Assembly (NCBI GenBank): GCA_963698715.1 | Contig: CAVORW010000001.1 | Location: forward strand, 124,001 to 188,000 | Length of the DNA: 64,000 bases | Origin: CAWHJB01 sp963698715 | GTDB lineage: Bacteria > Chloroflexota > Anaerolineae > Anaerolineales > UBA4823 | Direction: 5' to 3' | Part shown: positions 1-7,139 of the stretch, piece after piece | How the letters are laid out: each line of letters opens with the position of its first letter | Numbering within the stretch: the stretch's first letter is position 1 | Notes under the pieces: model-generated | The model's database searches: none | What the model was told of the DNA's origin: nothing | Seen by the model: only the letters and a program-made list of their open reading frames with translations | Made by a program: the position numbers and the translations under genes

Positions 1-311
1 GTATAAGCCGGCTTGAGCGAGCGGATAAATTCAACCAGCTCCAGATCTAGCCGGTCGCCGCCCCAGAAGCGGGCTTGCAGGTCTGGCAGCCTGTCTTGCG
101 GCCAGGATAATAATTTGCCTACATTCTGCCAATGCTGGCTCGCGCTGATCTCACCCCGGCTCGCCTGTCTGGCGGATGGGCAGTTGAAAATCAGCTGGTC
201 TATTTCGGCATAGGTCAGGCCCAGTTCTTGGGCCAGTTCGGTACGCGGACGCTGGTCTTCGGTGCGCAGCAGCACCCCGCCCAGGTCCCAGATGATGGCT
301 TGGATGGTCAT
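1..311 (-). CDS. HAD-superfamily hydrolase, N-terminal part (truncated by window edge)
   Basis: The ATG lies at 311 and the frame stays open to base 1, giving about 103 residues. The protein begins MTIQAIIWDLGGVLLRTED, the first HAD motif: a DxGGV loop in which the first Asp is the expected nucleophile and the second catalytic Asp is replaced by Gly-Gly, as in YihX/epoxide-hydrolase-like HAD-IA members. The following helical stretch fits the cap domain. It is the last visible gene of a minus-strand series (ABC ATPase, three GNATs, HAD), 36 bases after the preceding stop. A phosphatase role is family knowledge; the substrate is unknown. Confidence 0.8.
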   Translation of the reverse strand, partial: MTIQAIIWDLGGVLLRTEDQRPRTELAQELGLTYAEIDQLIFNCPSARQASRGEISASQHWQNVGKLLSWPQDRLPDLQARFWGGDRLDLELVEFIRSLKPAY

Positions 312-346
312 ATTAAGCGCCTTAAAAATTGTGTTGGATCTCCAGT

Positions 347-868
347 CTAAACTTCATCAAATGCTGGTGGGTAACGAACCGTGCCCTGCAGCCTCTGCAA
401 GGCGCCTGGCTGGAGTTCAAGAGCCATGAAAGCCGGATCAGGTACTTCGAAAGGTGCCTGAAGATGAAACCGGCTGGCCGGTTGAAAGCCAAAGCGCGGA
501 TAAAAATTGGGATGCCCCAATACGATCACAATCCGGTCGCCCATCCGTTGGCAGGCAGCCAGTCCCGCTCGGACGAGGGCCGAGCCGATCCCGGTGCCCT
601 GGTGCTCCGGTAAAACGGCCATCGGTGCCAATGCCAGGGCAGGAATCGTCGCGAGGCCGGTATCAATCACGATCGGGCTGAACATGATATGACCTACAAC
701 TATTTCGCTCAAGACGGCGACCTGTGAGTAATCCGCAGAGGGCAGGCAAGGGCGTATGGCATCGACCAGATTGGCCTCAGCAAGCCGTCCAAAAGCCGAC
801 ATGTTTATTGCGCGGATGGCTGGCTGGTCAGCGAGGATTTCCGAGCGGATCAGAAGGTTATTATCCAT
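347..868 (-). CDS. GNAT N-acetyltransferase, YhbS-like
   Basis: 173 residues, the usual size of a single GNAT domain. The acetyl-CoA binding loop is visible at about residues 85-105 (VLPEHQGTGIGSALVRAG, the Q/R-x-x-G-x-G pattern), followed by a YhbS-like segment VLGHPNFYPRFGFQPAS. Members transfer an acetyl group from acetyl-CoA to an amine; here the substrate is unknown. The start overlaps the end of the upstream GNAT gene by 8 bases, so the two are probably translationally coupled. It belongs to the minus-strand operon that starts near 3470. Confidence 0.85.
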   Translation of the reverse strand: MDNNLLIRSEILADQPAIRAINMSAFGRLAEANLVDAIRPCLPSADYSQVAVLSEIVVGHIMFSPIVIDTGLATIPALALAPMAVLPEHQGTGIGSALVRAGLAACQRMGDRIVIVLGHPNFYPRFGFQPASRFHLQAPFEVPDPAFMALELQPGALQRLQGTVRYPPAFDEV

Positions 869-1490
869 GAGCGCTCGCTGTCTCGGCGTCTTGGATGGCC
901 TGCTGAGCGAGCCATTCTTGGCGGGTTATGCCCATAAAAATCATATCCCAACGCCGCCCTTCGCGTCTTAAAAATTGGCGATAGCACCCTTCAATTATGA
1001 AACCCACTTTCTCATAGGAACGGATGGCGCGCGGATTATACTCGAATACATCCAGCGATACTCGATGCAGGTTTAGTTCCAGGAAAGCATACCGCAGCAG
1101 TACCTGCATGGCATCACTGCCATAGCCTTTGCTCCAATATTCGGGCTCACCAATCCCAATTCCGACAAAAGTATCGCCATGGTGGTTGGGCAATTCCAGA
1201 CCGATATCTCCGATCACTTTGTCATCTTCCAATGTGCGAATCAAGAACAGGAGGAATTCTGGTTCTGGTGAGTCTTGTTCTTTTTCGATCCATTCTCGGG
1301 TAGATTTCTCGGAGTAAGGATAAGCCGGGTTAGTGTCCAGCATGCGTTTGAACTCGGAGTTGCGGTTCCACCGGACGTAATGTTGGCCTACTACCTTAGA
1401 ATCGCCGGCTGCCAGACGAACCAGCTGGCCTCGAAAAAGGTTGTTTTCCAGCATGGATGCAGGCTGGTTTGGTTTAAGGATGTCTTTCAT
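861..1490 (-). CDS. GNAT N-acetyltransferase, RimJ/RimL type
   Basis: 209 residues. A RimJ/RimL-type core is visible: EPEYWSKGYGSDAM at about 115-130 is the acetyl-CoA loop, followed by LNLHRVSLDVFEYNPRAI and SYEKVGF, the hallmark of this branch. The C-terminal segment RRWDMIFMG is shared with the next gene upstream (RRWDDLHLG), so the two look like tandem paralogues. It starts 8 bases after the upstream GNAT stop and overlaps the following GNAT by 8 bases. The family includes ribosomal-protein and aminoglycoside acetyltransferases; the substrate cannot be named from sequence. Confidence 0.85.
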   Translation of the reverse strand: MKDILKPNQPASMLENNLFRGQLVRLAAGDSKVVGQHYVRWNRNSEFKRMLDTNPAYPYSEKSTREWIEKEQDSPEPEFLLFLIRTLEDDKVIGDIGLELPNHHGDTFVGIGIGEPEYWSKGYGSDAMQVLLRYAFLELNLHRVSLDVFEYNPRAIRSYEKVGFIIEGCYRQFLRREGRRWDMIFMGITRQEWLAQQAIQDAETASAHG

Positions 1491-1497
1491 GATTGGT

Positions 1498-2103
1498 TTA
1501 CCCCGTTAATTCTGTTTTCGCATCTTGTTCAGGCTGCCAGCCAGCAGCCAGGAGACCCAGGTGGAGGTCATCCCAGCGCCGGTTGTCCCGTTGGAAAGCT
1601 TCTCGGCGGCGAACTTCTTCAACAAATCCTGCTTTGCGGAACAGCCCGAGTGCTGCCAGATTGTATTCCGGAATGCGAACTGTCAATCGGTTTAGGTTGA
1701 GTTCGTTGAAAGCAAAACGGACGATCAGCCTGAGCGTATCAAGCCCAAAACCTTGACCCCAATCGGATGGGGAGCCAATCCCAATCTGGATAAAACCATT
1801 TCCATGGGCCCAGTCAATCCAGAACAACTTTACGAAGCCAACCAGACGTTCAGGCAGGTCTGCTTTGGGTAAGGTGTGGATGGCAAAGTAGTACAGGTTT
1901 TTGCTTTCTTTGATCTCCTTCTCCACAGCCTCGTATAGTTTTTTGACCTGGGTGGGAGAAAGCGGTCTGGCTGGTTTGGGGTCCAGCATCCGCAGATAAG
2001 CTGCCTGATGCGTCCAGCCCGATACGATTTCTGGGTCTTGCTCGTGATCGATTGGAGCCAGACAGATCTGTTTGCCCTCAAATAATGGGGTAGTAATTTC
2101 CAT
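1498..2103 (-). CDS. GNAT N-acetyltransferase, RimJ/RimL type
   Basis: 201 residues. Acetyl-CoA loop SPSDWGQGFGLDTLRL at about 112-127, then LNLNRLTVRIPEYNLAAL and LFRKAGF. It resembles the adjacent gene at 861-1490 along the whole core, which points to a local duplication. The start ATG at 2103 follows an AGGAGAACACT-type ribosome site. It lies 61 bases after the ABC ATPase stop, in the same direction. Acetyl transfer is family knowledge; nothing here defines the acceptor. Confidence 0.85.
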   Translation of the reverse strand: MEITTPLFEGKQICLAPIDHEQDPEIVSGWTHQAAYLRMLDPKPARPLSPTQVKKLYEAVEKEIKESKNLYYFAIHTLPKADLPERLVGFVKLFWIDWAHGNGFIQIGIGSPSDWGQGFGLDTLRLIVRFAFNELNLNRLTVRIPEYNLAALGLFRKAGFVEEVRRREAFQRDNRRWDDLHLGLLAAGWQPEQDAKTELTG

Positions 2104-2164
2104 AGTGTTCTCCTAATCAAATTGTCTTATCTGTTCAGCAGCCTGTCACTAGCTCGAGAAGGCT

Positions 2165-2908
2165 TCAAGCAGTTTCGAATGTGATCGGCTGGCGCTTGGT
2201 GAGCTCCAGGAAGGCATCTTCCAGGCTGTTCGCGGGGTTGCCCCTCAGTGATTTGGGGGTGTCCAATGCAATGATTTTGCCATTATCGAGGATAGCGACT
2301 GTGTCACAGAGTATATCGGCTTCATCGATGTCTTGGGTAGCAAACACGATGGTCGTGCCAAAATGCTGCCTGAGATCACGAAGCAGGCCATGCATCTGGC
2401 GCTTGGCGAATGGGTCTAACCCGGAAGATGGCTCATCCAACAGCAGCAAACGAGGTTGTGAAAGGATGGCCCGAGTCAGGGTTACCATTTGCTGCATCCC
2501 GGCTGAGAGTTCTTCCATCGGCGCAAGGATGAAACGCTCCTGCATGCCAAGCTGGGTCAGGATCTCCATCACCTGGCGGAGTGTCTCGCGCTCGTCCATT
2601 CCATACTGGCGACCATCCTGGACCAGGTTTTCCAGGGGCGATAATTTTTTAAAGAAACTGGCTTCGGCTGCGACCGGATTGGATAGTCGCTGGATTTGTA
2701 ATGGCTGGCGCGCCGCGTCAAGGCCGAATATCTGGATCTTGCCATCATCCAGGGACAGCAAAGTAGCGAGCAGGCGGATCAGGGTTGACTTACCCGAGCC
2801 GTTGGGTCCGATCAGCCCAAAGATCTGCCCCTCTTGGACTGTGAAGGAGACGCGATCAATAGCCACCACGATTGGCAACTGATCCAGTAAGCCGGATTTT
2901 CCGAACAC
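2165..2908 (-). CDS. ABC transporter ATP-binding protein, ABC-2/DrrA-like; 5' end apparently frameshifted
   Basis: The 247-residue frame opens with GTG at 2908 and contains a full nucleotide-binding domain: Walker A GPNGSGKST (about 34-42), Q-loop region, signature LSAGMQQM (about 134-141), Walker B RLLLLDEPSSGLD and the switch region VFATQDIDEAD (Gln in place of the usual His). A better start is ATG at 3062: it has a CAGGAG site and encodes MSTAIVVSNAYKTY, a typical ABC-ATPase beta strand. That frame is one base out of register with the downstream frame (154 bases from ATG to GTG), and the join falls in or near a short tandem repeat at 2941-3002. Either the gene is broken, or the natural N-terminus is made from the GTG, or there is a sequencing error. 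No permease gene is adjacent. It is the first structural gene behind an attenuator-like leader. Confidence 0.8.
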   Translation of the reverse strand: MFGKSGLLDQLPIVVAIDRVSFTVQEGQIFGLIGPNGSGKSTLIRLLATLLSLDDGKIQIFGLDAARQPLQIQRLSNPVAAEASFFKKLSPLENLVQDGRQYGMDERETLRQVMEILTQLGMQERFILAPMEELSAGMQQMVTLTRAILSQPRLLLLDEPSSGLDPFAKRQMHGLLRDLRQHFGTTIVFATQDIDEADILCDTVAILDNGKIIALDTPKSLRGNPANSLEDAFLELTKRQPITFETA

Positions 2909-2940
2909 GCCCGCTTCTACTGGACCGTCGGAGCTGGAAC

Positions 2941-3002
2941 TGCGCTTCGAGAGTGCGCTTCGATGACGAAGTCCGCTTCGATGACGAAGTGCGCTTCCAG
3001 AG
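2941..3002. repeat. Short tandem repeat with hairpin units inside the ABC ATPase 5' region
   Basis: Two 18-base units that differ at one position (2954-2971 and 2972-2989, core GCTTCGATGACGAAG) are flanked by 13-base partial units beginning TGCGCTTC. Each full unit contains the inverted repeat CTTCG-ATGA-CGAAG. On the minus strand the ATG-3062 frame reads it as repeated KRTSSS. The change of reading frame in the ABC ATPase gene lies in this neighbourhood. Confidence 0.75.
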
Positions 3003-3204
3003 CGAGGTGTTCAGATTGATATAGGTTTTGTATGCATTGCTGACTACGATTGCTGTAGACATCTTGCGTACTCCTGGCGGTTCCCTGGTCTCTCACGTAA
3101 CAGGGCAAGGTGGAGGCCAAACGCCCTTGGCTCACGATTAGTTCTGATCGGCCCGCCTGATCTCATAGGTCTTGAAGAATTCTGATTGCTTTCCCGAGAC
3201 CAGA

Positions 3205-3239
3205 CAAAAAAAACGGCCACGGTGCGCATCCGTGGCCGT
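3205..3239 (-). terminator. Second leader terminator (T2) upstream of the ABC/GNAT operon
   Basis: A perfect 10-base stem (ACGGCCACGG with CCGTGGCCGT) with a 7-base loop, followed on the minus strand by eight T residues at 3212-3205. This is a canonical Rho-independent terminator placed about 140 bases before the ATG at 3062. Its left arm can also pair with the right arm of terminator T1 (CCGTGGC at 3264-3270 with GCCACGG at 3230-3236). Confidence 0.85.
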
Positions 3240-3257
3240 AATCAGGTAAAAGGCAAG

Positions 3258-3291
3258 AAAAAAGCCACGGGGCTTGTAGTGCACCCGTGAC
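3258..3291 (-). terminator. First leader terminator (T1) upstream of the ABC/GNAT operon
   Basis: On the minus strand GTCACGGG (3291-3284) pairs with CCCGTGGC (3271-3264), 8 base pairs including one G-U, followed by six T residues (3263-3258). The 12-base loop and adjoining base contain GCACTAC (3282-3276), complementary to GTAGTGC at 3358-3352 inside the upstream leader ORF. An alternative pairing that competes with the terminator is therefore possible. Confidence 0.75.
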
Positions 3292-3335
3292 TGGTAGCTC
3301 ATCCTGAGGGGTATCTGTTCCCTGTAAGCAGGATT

Positions 3336-3431
3336 TTAGCGGTCAGTAGACGCACTACGACAAGGTAAAGCTGGTCCGCCGGCAACGCCGGAAGAGAGCA
3401 AACGAAAAGTTTCTTTGAATATCATCGTCAT
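3336..3431 (-). CDS. Putative 31-residue leader peptide
   Basis: ATG at 3431, TAA ending at 3336. The peptide starts MTMIFKETFRLLSSG and ends SASTDR. It begins about 40 bases after the predicted transcription start and precedes two terminators. An AAAGGA element lies upstream but at a long spacing, so initiation strength is uncertain. Codons 25-27 (CGT AGT GCG) hold the strand that can pair with the T1 loop. There is no run of a regulatory amino-acid codon, which argues for sensing ribosome stalling, such as by a translation inhibitor, and against sensing one amino acid. That reading is inference. Confidence 0.45.
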   Translation of the reverse strand: MTMIFKETFRLLSSGVAGGPALPCRSASTDR

Positions 3432-3478
3432 TTTCGTGCGCCTATCCTTTCAATAGATTTGCTTTCTCAAGCTCAGGG

Positions 3479-3508
3479 AGTTTACCATAGGCCCTAAATT
3501 TGTGTCAA
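3479..3508 (-). promoter_or_regulatory. Sigma-70 type promoter for the leader/ABC/GNAT operon
   Basis: On the minus strand TTGACA (3508-3503) is followed by an 18-base spacer and TAAACT (3484-3479). The transcript would start near 3472, giving a leader of about 410 bases before the ATG at 3062. The rest of 3063-3617 holds the leader ORF, the two terminators and no further gene. Confidence 0.7.
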
Positions 3509-3617
3509 GCCAGCGCGTCAAGTTTTTGTGTATAAAAGGTGGCGAAGCCGCTGTTTACACACATTTTTTCTACTGCCGGTGTTTAGACCATGCCGGCTGC
3601 GCGATTGTTAAACTCTG

Positions 3618-4685
3618 TCATTCCTGAATAACCAGCTGGTATTCATCGATCAGCTGTCTGGTCCTGTTCCAGAATTGAAAACGGATCTGGGTGCTGGTGG
3701 CGTCGACCAACATCGCCCCATACTCGTCGTTGTAACGCATTTGGCTGCTTGCTAAGATATCGACAAAGTCATAACGGGGGCCGCCCCCAAGGCCATTCAC
3801 GAAGTAAACCAAACCATCGATACTTAAACGTTCGTAAGTGTGATCATGGCCTGCCAGGATGGCGTCTGCCCCCCATTCTTTGAACGGCCAGCGCATCCAA
3901 TCGACTGAACCATGCCAACCGGAAGAGTATGGGGGTGCGTGAAAGTATACAATCTGCCAGGGCGCGGTTGAAGCACTCATTGTACTCTCGAGCCAACCGG
4001 CCTGGATGGAGAGGCGGGATACGCCATCCGGTTCTCGCGAGTCGCTGTTAAGCGCAAAAAAATGCACTGGCCCCACCTGAAAGTCATAATAGCGTTCGTT
4101 GCCGGGTAAATTAAAATAATCCAGGTAAGGGCCAGCTCCAGGCGTGTCAAAATCATGGTTTCCCAGGGTTGGGAAGAAGCGATTTTGCGCGCCACCCGGC
4201 CCATAATTGCCCAGGTAAGGAAATATATATTCGGAATAGTACTGCCCAATATTTGCGTCAATGGTACTGGCTTCCCCATTCGGATAGTTGTTATCGCCGG
4301 TTGTAAGGATCAGATCTGGCTGCCAGCTGGCGACTAGCGCAGCAACTTCGAGTTCGGGTTGCCCCGCCAGGCCATAATCGCCAATAACTGCAAACCGAAT
4401 TTTGTTTTCAGGAACTGGTGTCAGAGATGGCGACGGTTCAGGTACCTGCGTGGCTGTAGCAGCCTCCGGACTGGCCTGCACCTGATTGCCGGAATAAGGC
4501 AGGAAAACTTGCGCGGTGGTTGAAAGTTCGGTTGGTATGTCCTGAACGAAGCTAGAAGCGGTTGGCTGAACCCCTGGCATGACCTGGTGTGTGCAAGCGC
4601 ACAACAACCAGCCAGTTAATAGCAAACCCCATAATGTTCGGGTGCTAACTGAATACGACTCAGGTCGTTTTCGAGGTGATCGCAT
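3618..4685 (-). CDS. Calcineurin-like metallophosphoesterase, lipoprotein
   Basis: 355 residues. The N-terminus is a lipoprotein signal: a basic start, a hydrophobic segment LLLTGWLLC and Cys at the lipobox LLCAC, so the protein should be anchored outside the membrane. A Ser/Thr/Pro-rich linker follows. The metal-binding motifs of the family appear in order: GDYG, TTGDNNYPNG, LGNHDFD, YFHAPPYSSG and AGHDHTYERL, like purple-acid-phosphatase-type enzymes. It probably hydrolyses phosphate esters at the cell surface. It follows the M1 peptidase gene by 36 bases on the same strand. Confidence 0.88.
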   Translation of the reverse strand: MRSPRKRPESYSVSTRTLWGLLLTGWLLCACTHQVMPGVQPTASSFVQDIPTELSTTAQVFLPYSGNQVQASPEAATATQVPEPSPSLTPVPENKIRFAVIGDYGLAGQPELEVAALVASWQPDLILTTGDNNYPNGEASTIDANIGQYYSEYIFPYLGNYGPGGAQNRFFPTLGNHDFDTPGAGPYLDYFNLPGNERYYDFQVGPVHFFALNSDSREPDGVSRLSIQAGWLESTMSASTAPWQIVYFHAPPYSSGWHGSVDWMRWPFKEWGADAILAGHDHTYERLSIDGLVYFVNGLGGGPRYDFVDILASSQMRYNDEYGAMLVDATSTQIRFQFWNRTRQLIDEYQLVIQE

Positions 4686-4721
4686 GGCTGGTTTCCTGAT
4701 TAAGTTGCAACCCCTGGAGCG

Positions 4722-7139
4722 TCAGGACGGGTCGGGCGAGTACAACCAGTCCTGGTAAAAGTCGTCCAGCTGGTATCCGGCAGCTTTCTCGAAAGCATTA
4801 AGCAGGTCGTCCGGATTGGCGATCCGGTATTTGTGGGTATCGAAATAATTGGCCAGCGCGCTGAAAAAAGCCTCGTCCCCGATCTCCTGGCGCAGGGCCC
4901 GGAAGAAGAGCGCGCCTTTTGCATAGACAATGGCCCCATAGCGACGCGGATCGGCAAGATTCTCAAAATAGGTTTCACTGCGGGTGATCTGGTCATCACT
5001 ACCTGCCTCGACGGCTTGCTGGTAGCGGTTTTCATAGTAGGAGAACAATCCCTCGGCGGCTTCTGGGCGCTGTGTGAACTCATAATATAAGCTGGATGAA
5101 TAACTGGTCAGGGCTTCGTCCAACCAGGGATGATCAATGACATCATTGCCTACCAGGTTGTACCACCACTGGTGGGCTACTTCGTGTGCGGTTGTGATTG
5201 CCAGGTCATGACTGGTGTACTCGCGGTAGAGCGCATCGCCGATCAGGACAATCCCGGGAAACTCGACCCCAGCCGCACCGCGCATGGGTGCGTCAACCAG
5301 GTCGAGATCTACATACGGGTACAGGCCAAACTGCTGGTTGAAAATACGCAGAGAGTCACTTCCAACCGACAGCACTCGTTCCCCACCCTGCTCATGGCCG
5401 GGTAAGTAATATGAATTGACCCTGGTTTTTCCAACGCTTTGGCTGAACACCTGGAAATCCGGGCTTAAGATCAGGAAAAAGTCCCTGGCAGGCCCGCTCT
5501 CGATTGTATGCTGGATGAACCCTGCACGGACTGCCTGGCTATCGATTGTAACGCCGGTACTGACCAGGACTAGTCCTTCTGGCAGGCTGACGTTGACCGT
5601 ATAACTGGCCATATCGCTGTATACTGAGTCGCCTATCCCAGACACCGGGTCCAGGTTCCAGCCTTCATCATCGTACACAGCCAGGATTGGGTACCAGCCA
5701 GACAGGGCCATAACATTCTGACTGAAATTATAAATACCATAACCGCCTGAAGTCTCGCCGCCGTAATCCAGGGGAACTACTCCGCTGAACTCCATCATGA
5801 TAAGGCGCAGTTCCCCCGGCAGGACGGTTTCTGGCAGTTTGACCTCCAGGGCAGAATCATTGAGTGAGAGCGATGTTTCAACGGGCTGCCCTTCCACCTC
5901 AGCCCGACTTACAGACAATGAGCCGTCGCCATAACTGCTCCCGCCGTTGGGCAGCAGCCGGAAAAACAGGCTTTCCAGCGGGACTGCTTCCGTATTGACG
6001 TATGCAAGCTGCATCTGTCCGCTGAAAGAACGGCCTTCAAAGTCAACCACGGCCGAGAGCTGGTAAACGGACAGGTCGGTCAGATCCTGGATTTCTCCTG
6101 CTGCAATGGACAAAATCGCCTCGCTCTCAGGAGGCAGGATAACCGGGGTTCGGGCAGCAGCTGGGGTGCTGGTTGGCTCCATATTCCCCGGCTGCGAGCC
6201 AGCCTGGGAGGTGGGTTGGGGCGTATTGGTAGACTGGCCGCCTGATTTTGCGCTGGAGATTTGGATGGGCGAGGTGCCGGTCGGGGCCGCAGCGGTTTCA
6301 TCAATGGCTGCACAGAAGGTCAGGTTGCCATCAATTGCGATGCAGCGAGCCCAGGCCCCATTAAAATCTATCAGGATCGTTACCTGGGATAAAAACTCGT
6401 CGAAGCTGCCTAAGACCAGACGATAAGGGCCGTAGATCACATTGTTGAGAGCACGCAATGCGCTCACGCGCATCTCCCTGGCTGCCATCCGGTCAATCAC
6501 CTGGCCTTCGTTGGCACGCGCAAACTCCAAAACACTGTGGACAGCCAATACTGGATCCCTTAAAGGCTTGTTGATCTGAATGTCTGCCCCAATGTATCCA
6601 CCCACCAAGGCCAATGGGATACACGCCCCGAGAGCCAGCCAGCGAAACGCTGGAGATGTGCTGGTGGTGGCGGAATCGATCAGGACCAATTCGAAAATAC
6701 CAACAAACAAGATGCTCAGCCCCACTGTCAGCAAGGTGATCCACATTCGGATCAGGGCCGCGCTGGTCAGAGGGTAGTTTGTGCGTTCCGCAATCTCAGG
6801 CACGAGCCAATTCTGAGCCAGGGTAACCCCCTGGTATGGAAGGATCCCGGCCAGGCCCGAGAATATTATGCCAACCACCAACCAGAGCAGGGCGCCGACC
6901 AGGGAATTGTCAGCCCGGGCTGTCAGCCAGCCGGCCAGCATACCCAGGAGCGTGGCCAGCAGCACGCCGGCAACAAACTTCACCCACGGCAAGATGGCTC
7001 CTGCCGCCGCCAGCTCAGACCCATCATATCCCCAGGCTGCCAGCGAGAAACTGAAGCCAGCCAGGGCTCCGTAGATCAGGCCATTCAAGCGTTTATCAGT
7101 CTTAAGCGAGTCCGATCCAGTGATAGGTTTCAGGGTCAT
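4722..7139 (-). CDS. Membrane-anchored M1 family metallopeptidase
   Basis: 805 residues. Residues about 20-185 form several membrane segments, then a Ser/Thr/Pro-rich linker leads into an extracellular M1 peptidase region. The zinc site is HEVAHQWW at 652-659 with the third ligand Glu675 in LDEALTSYSS, the exact HExxH-18-E spacing. Such enzymes remove N-terminal residues from peptides. A multi-span N-terminus joined to M1 is less common than soluble M1. The start overlaps the stop of the upstream sugar-dehydrogenase-like gene by 4 bases (ATGA), so they are co-translated. The metallophosphoesterase lies downstream in the same operon. Confidence 0.88.
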   Translation of the reverse strand: MTLKPITGSDSLKTDKRLNGLIYGALAGFSFSLAAWGYDGSELAAAGAILPWVKFVAGVLLATLLGMLAGWLTARADNSLVGALLWLVVGIIFSGLAGILPYQGVTLAQNWLVPEIAERTNYPLTSAALIRMWITLLTVGLSILFVGIFELVLIDSATTSTSPAFRWLALGACIPLALVGGYIGADIQINKPLRDPVLAVHSVLEFARANEGQVIDRMAAREMRVSALRALNNVIYGPYRLVLGSFDEFLSQVTILIDFNGAWARCIAIDGNLTFCAAIDETAAAPTGTSPIQISSAKSGGQSTNTPQPTSQAGSQPGNMEPTSTPAAARTPVILPPESEAILSIAAGEIQDLTDLSVYQLSAVVDFEGRSFSGQMQLAYVNTEAVPLESLFFRLLPNGGSSYGDGSLSVSRAEVEGQPVETSLSLNDSALEVKLPETVLPGELRLIMMEFSGVVPLDYGGETSGGYGIYNFSQNVMALSGWYPILAVYDDEGWNLDPVSGIGDSVYSDMASYTVNVSLPEGLVLVSTGVTIDSQAVRAGFIQHTIESGPARDFFLILSPDFQVFSQSVGKTRVNSYYLPGHEQGGERVLSVGSDSLRIFNQQFGLYPYVDLDLVDAPMRGAAGVEFPGIVLIGDALYREYTSHDLAITTAHEVAHQWWYNLVGNDVIDHPWLDEALTSYSSSLYYEFTQRPEAAEGLFSYYENRYQQAVEAGSDDQITRSETYFENLADPRRYGAIVYAKGALFFRALRQEIGDEAFFSALANYFDTHKYRIANPDDLLNAFEKAAGYQLDDFYQDWLYSPDPS

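Noticed and set aside
2181..2882. A 233-codon plus-strand frame opposite the ABC ATPase
   Set aside because: Antisense to a clear nucleotide-binding domain.
2941..3002. A CRISPR array
   Set aside because: Units are only 18 bases, contiguous without spacers, and there are just two full copies.
3130..3303. A 54-codon frame after the leader ORF (ATG at about 3303, minus strand)
   Set aside because: It is simply the two terminator hairpins read as codons, with no ribosome site at a useful distance.
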